The translations under genes were made by a program, and so were the position numbers. This document shows positions 55,007 to 63,522 of a stretch of DNA of 64,000 nt, piece after piece (the stretch's first letter is position 1; each line of letters opens with the position of its first letter). Source of the stretch: Zhongshania aquimaris. Its GTDB lineage: Bacteria > Pseudomonadota > Gammaproteobacteria > Pseudomonadales > Spongiibacteraceae. The notes under the pieces are model-generated. The model made no database searches and was not told the DNA's origin. It saw nothing but the letters and a program-made list of their open reading frames with translations. The stretch is taken from positions 1-64,000 of the forward strand of contig NZ_JAHWDQ010000004.1 of the NCBI RefSeq assembly GCF_019312595.1, given 5' to 3'.

Positions 55007-55575
55007 GACAGGTCTCCAATACGAATAATGGCACTCACAATGCGCCGCAATTTCTCGTCGCCGTATTGATCCTTACCACAGGTATTATTCTCTGTCGCAG
55101 TGACGGTTTCGCTTAAACCTTGCCAGGCGACGGTAATTCGATATGTTTGATCTGCGGCACTTATTTGCTGAACGCAGCCTCTCGCTCCGACCATTGCCCC
55201 GACTTTGGCACTGCCAATTTGTTCAGCTGCACCCTGCAGTAAATTATTCCACTCGGTAAGATCTGCATTTGCGATAGCCTGCTGAGAAGCATCGCCGAGC
55301 GAGCACGACGTCAAGGCGCTCACGTTATAGCCCATCGTTGATCCCGCCGCACCATAAGAGTAACAATCCGCTACTGCGCGATTAGCATTAATTCTATCAA
55401 CCATATCTTGCAATACATTCAACGCTTGTAGGCGCTGATAGGATTCCGCTTCCTGCTGCACAGTACGCACCATTAAACCGGCCGCGCCCATCAAGCCGAC
55501 GAGCAATACAACCAAGGCCACTAATATTTCTATTAATGTAAAACCTGTGTTTGTAGAACGATGACGTATTGCCAT
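55003..55575 (-). CDS. pilV: PilV-type minor pilin, set A
   Basis: 190 aa. The prepilin leader ends NTG, followed by FTLIEILVALVVLLVGLMGAAG, the usual PilV sequence after cleavage. Cys pairs in the C-terminal part (DCYSYG, SCSLGD, GCVQQIS, NTCGKDQ). Its start overlaps the fimT stop by one base (TAATG). Confidence 0.87.
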   Translation of the reverse strand: MAIRHRSTNTGFTLIEILVALVVLLVGLMGAAGLMVRTVQQEAESYQRLQALNVLQDMVDRINANRAVADCYSYGAAGSTMGYNVSALTSCSLGDASQQAIANADLTEWNNLLQGAAEQIGSAKVGAMVGARGCVQQISAADQTYRITVAWQGLSETVTATENNTCGKDQYGDEKLRRIVSAIIRIGDLS

Positions 55576-56027
55576 TAGCAGCTCCCATCATCGGTGATGG
55601 TACTACCGCTTAAAGACACGCGAACACATTTAGCGACACTGCTGCTAGCGGAACTAACTAAGCTGAAGGTGACTGAGCTATCGATACGACCATTACTTCT
55701 GAATGCAAAGCTGTCTGCGCTGCCGGTAATATTCACGCCAGAAACCGCGTCTTGCGAGCGCAAGGTATTGCCAGCTGAGATTACTGTCCAACCCTCTACC
55801 CAGCCACTACCCACACGGCTAATTGTGACATCGGCATTTCGTTTAACTGCTTCGCTGCGGGCAAGCTGGAATGTTGCGTTTAAATCACTGGCGACACTGC
55901 GCAAACGCTGGGTACGAATAAAGTCATTAAATGACGGCACCGCAACACCAGCCAGTATCGCGACGATGCCAAGAGTTACCATTAACTCAAGCAGGGTATA
56001 GCCACGCTGCCGACCTAATCCCAACAT
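55575..56027 (-). CDS. fimT: FimT/FimU-type minor pilin (GspH domain), set A
   Basis: 150 aa. Prepilin motif RQRG then YTLLELMVTLGIVAILAGVA, a Tyr at +1 in place of Phe. The GspH-type domain includes RLRSVASDLNATFQLARSEAVKRN and ends in a C-terminal Cys (DDGSC). The start lies inside the end of pilE (13-base overlap), so translation is coupled. In other bacteria FimU/FimT-like subunits link tip complex to shaft, and FimT can bind DNA for uptake. Confidence 0.84.
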   Translation of the reverse strand: MLGLGRQRGYTLLELMVTLGIVAILAGVAVPSFNDFIRTQRLRSVASDLNATFQLARSEAVKRNADVTISRVGSGWVEGWTVISAGNTLRSQDAVSGVNITGSADSFAFRSNGRIDSSVTFSLVSSASSSVAKCVRVSLSGSTITDDGSC

Positions 56028-56419
56028 CTTGCGCCCCCCGCTGCATGTCCCTTTTGCCCCTGACTATTCAGGGTGAGCGTGCCACAGCTATCATCACTAG
56101 CTTGTCCGCTTTTGGGTACCGCTGACACTGTGTAGGTTGGCGGTGTCGCCGCGTTATTCGCCGTGGTGCTAATCGTAAAATTGCTGCTTACCTGGGTAGG
56201 CGTCGTTGCACCCAAATCCGCCATACTCGTCGCGTAGCTGCGCTCATCAAGAAAGTTGCGCTCTTGCATATTTGCCACTTCCATCACATAGCTAGCCGCC
56301 GCCGAACGGTTAGCCCGAACGGTATAATCGCGATAGGAAGGCAACGCCACCATCGCAAGAATGGCAATAATCGCCGCCGTGATCATTACTTCGATTAAGG
56401 TGAAACCATTTTGATTCAT
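56015..56419 (-). CDS. pilE: PilE-type type IV pilin, first gene of set A
   Basis: 134 aa. A very short leader, MNQNG, then FTLIEVMITAAIIAILAMVALPSY, the classic class-a pilin N-terminus. The C-terminal disulfide loop is between C111 and C131 (DDSCG ... GARCW). PilE-like minor pilin, not the major pilin: short, and placed in the minor set. Upstream 128 bp to set B's last gene hold a GTCAGC-N5-GCTGAC hairpin (56481-56497) and a TTTTGCCG/CGGCAAAA hairpin (56508-56528 region), possible operon boundary signals. Confidence 0.87.
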   Translation of the reverse strand: MNQNGFTLIEVMITAAIIAILAMVALPSYRDYTVRANRSAAASYVMEVANMQERNFLDERSYATSMADLGATTPTQVSSNFTISTTANNAATPPTYTVSAVPKSGQASDDSCGTLTLNSQGQKGHAAGGARCWD

Positions 56420-56547
56420 GCAAGTACCGTCTTGGCCTAGAGCTTTAACCTCAGCTTAGACTAGACGATATTGTGAAGAAGTCAGCAGCACGCTGACAAA
56501 CGGTAGGTTTTGCCGACGAGCGGCAAAATAACGAGAGATGCTGGGAA

Positions 56548-56994
56548 CTAGCGTCGCCAGCAATCAGAGACAGTCTTGCTCGAACCACTCGGCTTGCTAG
56601 TCAAGCCAAGCTGTCCTGTTTCATCTACGGTAAGATCGCCACAGTCATCACCGACCATCGCCCCCGCACGGCTGGCCCTTAGCGTAAAGGCATTGGCAGA
56701 AGCAGAACTAGAGGCAATGTTGTAGTAGGCAGCGCCATTCTCTGGCACCTTGGTCAAAAATACCGACGGCAATGTCGATCCTGCAGCCGTCGTGGTATAC
56801 CGCCCATTCGCCGTATAATAGCGCTCTAGTGCCTGCGCAGCAGAGAGCAGCGCGCCACTTGCTTCGGCGCGCCGAGATTTCGCTATCTGCGCTTGATAAG
56901 AGGGATAAGCGATAGAGGCGAGAATCCCGATAATCGCGACCGTTATCATTAGCTCCATTAAACTGAAGCCCGCCGATTTTGAAAACCGTATCAC
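56548..56994 (-). CDS. pilE: PilE-type type IV pilin, last gene of set B
   Basis: I start at the GTG at 56994, with GGAGG 8 bases upstream. Its GTGA overlaps the pilY1 stop by 4 bases, so translation is coupled. 148 aa. Leader ends KSAG; mature FSLMELMITVAIIGILASIAYPSY. The C-terminal disulfide loop is DDCGDL ... SDCWRR. An in-frame ATG 15 bases earlier is possible but less well placed. About 40% of the N-terminal half resembles the set A PilE; the rest differs. Confidence 0.86.
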   Translation of the reverse strand: MIRFSKSAGFSLMELMITVAIIGILASIAYPSYQAQIAKSRRAEASGALLSAAQALERYYTANGRYTTTAAGSTLPSVFLTKVPENGAAYYNIASSSASANAFTLRASRAGAMVGDDCGDLTVDETGQLGLTSKPSGSSKTVSDCWRR

Positions 56995-59900
56995 TGCAAT
57001 TGCCTCCATGACTGCCTGCCAGAAACATCGCTTCCGCCACCGGTTTCAGTAATAACACCAATCGTACCGCTAGTTCCCGAAGTGTATTTATACTCAAGCT
57101 CACCAGCGCCGATAATACCGGGGGTTTTTATCATTTCCGGGCTACCAATACCGCTCGCCGGATAATAATCACCCTGATAAAGCGCTACATCTAAAGCATT
57201 CACTTTGCCATCGCCATTGATATCCAATACAGGATCACCAATACGGCCACCTGTATCTGCATCTAACTCCATCAACCAACTATTCCCACCAAACCCACAC
57301 ACACTTTCAGATGGTATTATTGTCGCGAAAATGATTCTGCCATTGCGAAGTATGGGCTGCGAAACCACTCGCTCGCCTGTCCGCGTTTTAGACGGTGGGT
57401 ATAATGGCAAATGCCAACCATAGGTAGGGGGTGTGCCCACACTATTATTTGATACGATTCTAATTTTATTCGTCGAAGTCAAGCCATTAGCCGTTGTCGC
57501 TTCGCCCTCAAAATCAATGCTTTGAGAGAGCAATTTATCTCTCCCGACAAAGCTTGCACCGTTATCTCGAATACCGTAAAAGTCCTGCACAGGAGGCGTA
57601 GCAGGCAATATACTATCGCTGTTCTCAAAGTACTTGCCGGTACCAAAATAAACCATATAGCCGCCTTTAGGGTGAACACCAACAGTCGGCCTGGAGGTAA
57701 TCGGCTGCGGATTTCCATCTATATCTACAACTTTATATAGCGGCGTTGGTACACTGCCATTTTTATAGGCTACATCCCACTGGTTTGTATTGGCACCTGT
57801 TAAATCAAACTTCCAAAGATTGCCTTTTAGATCGCCAGCGTAAACAAAATCAGTGATGCGATCATTATTTACATCCACTGGTACTGGCGTTGCCAAACCA
57901 TTATCAACACCACTAACACCGGTATTGATCGCTTTGATTAAAGTGCCCGTCTTTAAGTCCACCACAAAGAGCTTTACCGTATCGCCAGAATTGTAGCCAT
58001 TCCCAAAGACTGCAACCCACTTATTTGCCCCCGCCGCAACCCTAGCTATGGCAGGCTGACTCATTGCTACACCCAACTTATCTGTCGCATTACTCGCTGT
58101 TGAAAACTCCCACAGGAAGTTTGCTGCCCCCATGCCTGTTGGATTAGTTACATCAATCGCAAATACAGATTTACCGCCCGCTGCTGTTGAACTTACTAAT
58201 ATGGATTTCCAAGTATTGTCAATATACGCATCGAGTACACGCGGCGAACCATCTACAATATACGAATGCTCATATTCACTCTCGGTCAATTCAGCTAATT
58301 TCGGATACGCTGACACCGGAATATAGGCGAACTTCTCAACGCCGGTCGCCGCATCAAAACCATGCAACATACCGTCATTAGCCCCAACATAAATCATTGC
58401 TGTTCGTGACGCCTTGCTGCTCAAAAAGGCCGCATAGCTTGAACCTTCAAGACCGGGCAGTTTGTTATAACCAAAATTTTCGTTAGTGCCGACAAAGAAA
58501 GGATCTGAATTAATAATATCGCCAAGAATGGCTGTTCGCTCTCGGAACTTGCTTCCTTCATTAGACTTATCACCACGCAGCCATGATAAGCGATCCTTCC
58601 CTTCGTCAGCCGCTTGCCCTGCGCGAAGACTATTTTGCTGACTAGTTGCCAATTCATTCCAGTTGGCAAGGGTAAACGCTACCGCCTTAGTCACCTTGGA
58701 GCCTTGCTCTCCCACCCCCGTAATAATATTCCGCGAGCCCGGTGCTGGAATACCGCCCTTATTGGTGTCCCAAACAACATTATTGAGACTGCCATCGCCA
58801 TTTAGTGAGTAAGCTATAATCCGGCCCGACCACTCCAAACTATTAAAGCTTGCCTGATAAATTAAAGTTCCAGAATCTAATCGCGTTGAATTAGCAGCAA
58901 CTGATGAAGCTGACGATTTACTTTCATTGGCAATTGTTTGCAATATATTGCCAAGCTTATTGGCAAAAACCTCCGGTTCCGACGCACTAAAAAATCCGCC
59001 TCTTGAGTTTACCGCCGCATGCAACAAGTCATCTATTTTATTAACTTCACTAGAAGTTGGCTTAGGCCAGGTAATAGAAGCACCAGACGAAATTGCATTA
59101 AAAGCGGTGTCAGGATCGATAGTACCGAAGACACCCAAACCCACACCAAACGTGGTCATATGTTGCCAAAATGCCGGCGAAGTTTTCGACACAGACACGA
59201 CATTCGCCATATCAGTACGCAAATCATTTTTCCAATAATACATGGCAACATCAGCCAAGGTACTGGACTCACCATCGGTGAAAGGCGAGACCTTTTTATA
59301 GGTATAACTTGCCCCAGTTGGGCCGGTTAGGGTTGGCCCTTCGGTACCGTCATTATTATTGTTTGGACCACCGCTTGTTGCGTTTCCCGACCAGTAGCCA
59401 TCCGTCATTAATACCGTATAGTTTCTTCTGCACTGCAACTGGTCAGAGTCATCATCGGTTCCGGGATCAGCTCCCCAGGGGCCCTTATTGTCCTTACGCG
59501 AAAAGTATTTACCGGCGTAATCAATTGCCAAACGCAATGGTGTTCCTGCATTGGGAATTTCACGCTCATATAAAGACTTATAAAATTCCGTCCTTGCCGC
59601 CCCGTCAAAGGCACGCACACCGTTCACAATAACCTTGGTTTTCTCGCCATCAATTGTCGTTTCGCCCTGGTTAATGCTACCAAAACCAACCCTTATCCCA
59701 GCACCCTGCTCAGCAAATGCATAGCCACTGCCGCCGCGGGCTGTCAGAATTCGTGAGCGATAATAGGTATACCAGTTAGCGAAATTCTGCATTTCCTGCT
59801 CATATGTGCAGCTTACTGGGTCTTCATCATTACAATCGTCTCGATTCTCGCGGCCATCCCCGGTGTATGTTTGACCCGAGCGAATCTCAACTTCTTTAAA

Positions 59901-60803
59901 ATTACTCCATACCCAATTACTGCCAGTACCTTTGTACCAAAAATACTTCGCAGGCCAATATTTTTTTGCCGATGTTTCATAACTACATGAACCGTCGCTA
60001 CTGCACTTATACCACCTGACGCTATTGTAATTATCATTGGCTTCGACATTTAATTTTCGACAAAATTTCGCATCATAGCTGTTTGTAGTTCGATCTGGAT
60101 TATGCAATGCACACGATGGGTTTGAATTAGGATAGTAACTTCCATCAGCCTTAATCCAAGGATAGTAAGTTGTGCCTGGATTGTAGTAAACGGCATTGAC
60201 TTGGGGAGAGCGGGAGCGGGCATTAAACCCAACATCTTTCTCAACAGTAGGCACATAATTATTATAATCACTGCCTTTGTAAACACCGTCAGCACGTGGA
60301 AATATATATCTTGCGTCGCTGTAAATAATACTGTCTGGCATTAACTCAAACTGCATTGAACCTGAGTCGTCCAATATATACATGACATTCGGCTCTGCAG
60401 CCTGAGTCAAGAATAGCGGCTTTTGGGCTATATCATCGTTTACGGGCTCATCAGAGTCGCAATCTTTCTTTTCCCCTTTAACTGTAAATTTAGCCTTACA
60501 CTTTGTGTTATCAAACTTACTGTTATAAACAGTCAATTTATTGTCATTAAAGCCATATTTTCTACTCGGGCACTGCTTATTTTTATCAACGTCAATATCG
60601 ACTATTTCCGTAATCTTACTTAAATCCGAAAAGGTGACGCTCTCATTTGACTTTTTCTTACCTATAGATTTATTCGTACTTCGCTCGACGATGCAACTAT
60701 CTGCGGCATAAACAGTAGGCGCGAACCCAACACTGAAAAAAATCGAAGCAGATAGCATTAGAAATAAGCTTTTACGCAAATTAAAAACCTTACTTTTATT
60801 CAT
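56991..60803 (-). CDS. pilY1: PilY1-type pilus tip protein, set B
   Basis: 1270 aa from the ATG at 60803 (GAGAA upstream); a start at 60827 is also open. Signal peptide ends near PTVYAAD. A Lys- and Asp-rich segment (about 35-125) precedes a von Willebrand A domain with intact metal site ILDDSGSM (about 143-150). The C-terminal propeller has the PilY1 calcium loop DVNNDRITD and GNLWKFDL. Close to the end a dockerin-like loop DINGDGKVNALDV is present. Typical adhesive and mechanosensing pilus tip protein, in contrast to the set A paralogue. Confidence 0.9.
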   Translation of the reverse strand: MNKSKVFNLRKSLFLMLSASIFFSVGFAPTVYAADSCIVERSTNKSIGKKKSNESVTFSDLSKITEIVDIDVDKNKQCPSRKYGFNDNKLTVYNSKFDNTKCKAKFTVKGEKKDCDSDEPVNDDIAQKPLFLTQAAEPNVMYILDDSGSMQFELMPDSIIYSDARYIFPRADGVYKGSDYNNYVPTVEKDVGFNARSRSPQVNAVYYNPGTTYYPWIKADGSYYPNSNPSCALHNPDRTTNSYDAKFCRKLNVEANDNYNSVRWYKCSSDGSCSYETSAKKYWPAKYFWYKGTGSNWVWSNFKEVEIRSGQTYTGDGRENRDDCNDEDPVSCTYEQEMQNFANWYTYYRSRILTARGGSGYAFAEQGAGIRVGFGSINQGETTIDGEKTKVIVNGVRAFDGAARTEFYKSLYEREIPNAGTPLRLAIDYAGKYFSRKDNKGPWGADPGTDDDSDQLQCRRNYTVLMTDGYWSGNATSGGPNNNNDGTEGPTLTGPTGASYTYKKVSPFTDGESSTLADVAMYYWKNDLRTDMANVVSVSKTSPAFWQHMTTFGVGLGVFGTIDPDTAFNAISSGASITWPKPTSSEVNKIDDLLHAAVNSRGGFFSASEPEVFANKLGNILQTIANESKSSASSVAANSTRLDSGTLIYQASFNSLEWSGRIIAYSLNGDGSLNNVVWDTNKGGIPAPGSRNIITGVGEQGSKVTKAVAFTLANWNELATSQQNSLRAGQAADEGKDRLSWLRGDKSNEGSKFRERTAILGDIINSDPFFVGTNENFGYNKLPGLEGSSYAAFLSSKASRTAMIYVGANDGMLHGFDAATGVEKFAYIPVSAYPKLAELTESEYEHSYIVDGSPRVLDAYIDNTWKSILVSSTAAGGKSVFAIDVTNPTGMGAANFLWEFSTASNATDKLGVAMSQPAIARVAAGANKWVAVFGNGYNSGDTVKLFVVDLKTGTLIKAINTGVSGVDNGLATPVPVDVNNDRITDFVYAGDLKGNLWKFDLTGANTNQWDVAYKNGSVPTPLYKVVDIDGNPQPITSRPTVGVHPKGGYMVYFGTGKYFENSDSILPATPPVQDFYGIRDNGASFVGRDKLLSQSIDFEGEATTANGLTSTNKIRIVSNNSVGTPPTYGWHLPLYPPSKTRTGERVVSQPILRNGRIIFATIIPSESVCGFGGNSWLMELDADTGGRIGDPVLDINGDGKVNALDVALYQGDYYPASGIGSPEMIKTPGIIGAGELEYKYTSGTSGTIGVITETGGGSDVSGRQSWRQLQ

Positions 60804-60831
60804 AATTTTTCTCAGTAGAATATTCATAGAC

Positions 60832-61374
60832 TTAATTGCTGCGCTTAAATGTTGTGCTCAGCACCACCATGCTGCGACTACTCGCACCGTAACCTCTAGC
60901 TGTTACACGATAAAATATTAATGGCGCAATAGGGTTGTCAGCATCTAAAACAGCATTTTCGCTTCCGATGCTCACCAACTCCTCAATAATGTACTCTGGT
61001 GGCTTTGCCGAATACGGAATAACATCGGCAGCCATCACTTGCCAACCGACTGACGTATGATTGGACCAGTTCGGCTCAACACAGGCAGTTGCTGTATTCG
61101 CAGGGTCTGCGCACTGCAAATATAGGCCGTTAGTACCGTCAAAAGGGCCCACATTAATTTGCGACAAGACAGCCTCGGCTTCACGCAAACCCGCCTCTGC
61201 AGACTGAAAGGCCAAGTTGGTATCCTTTGCATTACCCGCCATACGTTCTTGCATTGTTGAAGACTGCATAGACGCCGCGGCAATAATGGTCAGTATTAAC
61301 ATGAATACCAGGCTAACAATCAAAACGGCACCGCGCTGTCGGCTAATATTGCTGCCCCGCAGAACATATATCAT
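60832..61374 (-). CDS. pilX: PilX-type minor pilin, set B
   Basis: 180 aa. Leader ends SRQRG; mature AVLIVSLVFMLILTIIAAASMQ, no Glu5, the PilX N-terminal pattern. It then has the common PilX phrase QERMAGNAKDTNLAFQSAEAGLREAE. One Cys pair (LQCADP, TACVEP). Overlaps pilW by 4 bases (ATGA). Confidence 0.88.
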   Translation of the reverse strand: MIYVLRGSNISRQRGAVLIVSLVFMLILTIIAAASMQSSTMQERMAGNAKDTNLAFQSAEAGLREAEAVLSQINVGPFDGTNGLYLQCADPANTATACVEPNWSNHTSVGWQVMAADVIPYSAKPPEYIIEELVSIGSENAVLDADNPIAPLIFYRVTARGYGASSRSMVVLSTTFKRSN

Positions 61375-62414
61375 GGCAATTTATTCCTAATCGCAAATAC
61401 ATTGGTAAATATTTGTCTAAAACGCCCATCGGTATTTGCAACAACATTTCCATTGGTATCAATAATGGATTGGGCATTTTCCGATCCGCTCTTACCAACG
61501 ATATTCTCTTCCGATGCCACCATTAGCAGTGATATACGCACACTCAAAACATCTTCCCAATCCGTAACTGCTGCACCACTGCGATACTCATCTACAGCGC
61601 GATCATCATTGGTATCGACGCCGTAAGAGATTTGCATATCCTCGACACCTTCAACCAACTCAACCGCAGCTGCCATCACACCACCTGAACCCGCAACCAA
61701 TCTCTGCATATAAAGTGCATTTATAGGCCGACCGCTAGCCGTATCTCGACCGGTATCACGTATAAAATAATCAACACTTTCAAACCCAAATACCTCAGCA
61801 TCCGTTTGATAAAGTTTGCTCAGATTATTGCTAGAATTAAGTCCCTGCCCGACAGAATGCGCTAAGGTTGTTGCGGCATTGCCGTTTCCGTTATTGCCAG
61901 GGTTATTAACAATACGAAATACATCTGCATTTAAACAATCGCTAACCATGACATAGTCACCTGCTGCGAAACCAAGGCTGTTATTTTCTATCTGTAAATT
62001 GGCATTATTACTCGCCATATTACCCGTGACATTAACATCGCTTTCCGACGCTTTTTTTATGTGCAATACATCGCTGCCCACCACCGCCGATAAAGCGTTA
62101 CCGGCCACTACATTGTCTTCACCAACTAGTGCGGTGGCTAAACTAAAATTAACCACATTGGCAGGAACGGCAATCACGTTCACACTGATATTGCCAATAG
62201 AACTGCAGCCCATATAGCCGGCCATACGGATCTCTTTACCAAGAAAACGCATCGCAAACCGCGCGTTTTCCTGAATTTGGGCCAGTGAATCCTGAACCTT
62301 TGAGCTCGCATTAGTTGCTAGGAATACCTGAATCACCGCTGCACTTAAAAACAAGCCCAAGGTGATCGCAATCATTAACTCAACTAAACCAAACCCACGC
62401 TGTGATCCCTTCAT
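61371..62414 (-). CDS. pilW: PilW-type minor pilin, set B
   Basis: 347 aa from the ATG at 62414, which has GGAGGG 6-8 bases upstream and lies 10 bp after the pilV stop. Prepilin motif SQRG then FGLVELMIAITLGLFLSAAVIQVF. The globular domain has GYMGCSSIG and SDCLNADVF. A longer reading back to 62765 lacks the pilin context and overlaps pilV in another frame, so I reject it. Confidence 0.88.
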   Translation of the reverse strand: MKGSQRGFGLVELMIAITLGLFLSAAVIQVFLATNASSKVQDSLAQIQENARFAMRFLGKEIRMAGYMGCSSIGNISVNVIAVPANVVNFSLATALVGEDNVVAGNALSAVVGSDVLHIKKASESDVNVTGNMASNNANLQIENNSLGFAAGDYVMVSDCLNADVFRIVNNPGNNGNGNAATTLAHSVGQGLNSSNNLSKLYQTDAEVFGFESVDYFIRDTGRDTASGRPINALYMQRLVAGSGGVMAAAVELVEGVEDMQISYGVDTNDDRAVDEYRSGAAVTDWEDVLSVRISLLMVASEENIVGKSGSENAQSIIDTNGNVVANTDGRFRQIFTNVFAIRNKLP

Positions 62415-62424
62415 AAACCCTCCC

Positions 62425-62862
62425 TCACAGCCTGGTTTGAAAAACGAAGGTCTGGTTGTCACCGGCATTCGCTTCTCTCGTCTTCGACAGCCGGCTTTCG
62501 TCCCACTGAATAGTGATAGTGAAATTATTGTCATCGCGAGCCACAGATGCGTCGCCGGAAGGCAGTCGCAGCGCGATTTCCTGCAGCCATTCTTGAATAT
62601 CAATTTGATATATAGCGGCACCGGCAGGCGCATCGTCATCGATCGCCAAATCATAACGCCCCGCAAGAGCGTCGGATCGATTGGCACGCATTCGGTCAGA
62701 CATATCATTCGCCAAGAAAACAGCAGTAGAGCGGGAGGTGGAAGCCTGATTAAACTTAACCGCATTTAGCTGCATTGCGGCCGCGCCGAGCACACCTGTC
62801 GCAGTTATTAATACGGCGACAAGCACTTCAATTAAGGTTGCGCCTCGCTGTCGACTTCTCAT
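62425..62862 (-). CDS. pilV: PilV-type minor pilin, set B
   Basis: 145 aa. Leader MRSRQRG; mature ATLIEVLVAVLITATGVLGAAAMQ, with Ala at +1 and Glu5 kept. No cysteine in the globular part, unlike the set A PilV. Overlaps the fimT/U stop by one base (TAATG). Confidence 0.86.
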   Translation of the reverse strand: MRSRQRGATLIEVLVAVLITATGVLGAAAMQLNAVKFNQASTSRSTAVFLANDMSDRMRANRSDALAGRYDLAIDDDAPAGAAIYQIDIQEWLQEIALRLPSGDASVARDDNNFTITIQWDESRLSKTREANAGDNQTFVFQTRL

Positions 62863-63371
62863 TACGGGCAGCTCCTTTCGCTGAGACTCACTTGGCCGGT
62901 GAGACCAATAGTAATATTGCGATCACGAGAACAATACTCGGGGGATGTGCGATATGAAATCGCGATCGCAGCAGTATCATTAAGGAAGCCATCGCGGGTA
63001 AAAGCGACATTGGTAATTGCCGTGCCACCGCGATCGCCGGTGATTACCGCGCCCCCACTGCCTGCGGTATTTGTCTGGATGGCTTCGCCATCGTCATAAC
63101 TGCCACTGCTGTCGGCATCAACCCAGCTCCGCCAGCCATTTGCCCAACTCCCGTTGATTGCGCTTACCGTCACGGTCGTCCCGCGCACCACCGCCTCTGA
63201 GCGCGCGGCCATAAGCGACCTCACAAGCTGCTGAACTACAGCGCGATCACGGGATTCATCCATAAACTTTGTAAAGCTTGGCGCCGCTATGGCTGCCAAA
63301 ATAGCGGCAATCGAGACCGTCACTATCAGCTCGATTAATGTAAATCCATTGTTTCCGCTCTTAAGCCGCAT
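62862..63371 (-). CDS. FimT/FimU-type minor pilin (GspH domain), first gene of set B
   Basis: 169 aa from the ATG at 63371. Leader ends NNG; mature FTLIELIVTVSIAAILAAIAAPSF. The GspH domain includes VVQQLVRSLMAARSEAVVRGTTVTVS, an acidic loop (WVDADSSGSYDDGE) and a final Cys pair (PEYCSRD, SERSCP). A longer reading back to 63503 lacks pilin features. Fim/U choice is not secure. Divergent from another pilin gene 151 bp away. Confidence 0.84.
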   Translation of the reverse strand: MRLKSGNNGFTLIELIVTVSIAAILAAIAAPSFTKFMDESRDRAVVQQLVRSLMAARSEAVVRGTTVTVSAINGSWANGWRSWVDADSSGSYDDGEAIQTNTAGSGGAVITGDRGGTAITNVAFTRDGFLNDTAAIAISYRTSPEYCSRDRNITIGLTGQVSLSERSCP

Positions 63372-63415
63372 TTTGCGTATCCGTTTTAAGCTTGACTTTT
63401 CTTTCCATAGCCCTA

Positions 63416-63444
63416 GATTAAACGAGGGGTGTATTCGATTAAAC
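63416..63444. promoter_or_regulatory. Direct repeat between divergent pilin genes
   Basis: GATTAAAC at 63416-63423 and 63437-63444, 21 bp apart (two helical turns), inside the 151-bp gap between the two divergent FimT-like genes. It looks like a tandem site for a dimeric regulator. No clear sigma-70 or sigma-54 promoter could be assigned. Confidence 0.4.
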
Positions 63445-63522
63445 CTAAAATCAGCATGGAAGCTGAAAAATCGAAATGAGAACCACTCCTGAGTGTAACC
63501 CAATATGGAAAGGAGTCCATAA

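Noticed and set aside
61371-62765. Longer 464-codon version of set B PilW
   Set aside because: The first 117 codons lie over pilV in another frame and lack pilin features; a proper prepilin leader with GGAGGG starts at 62414.
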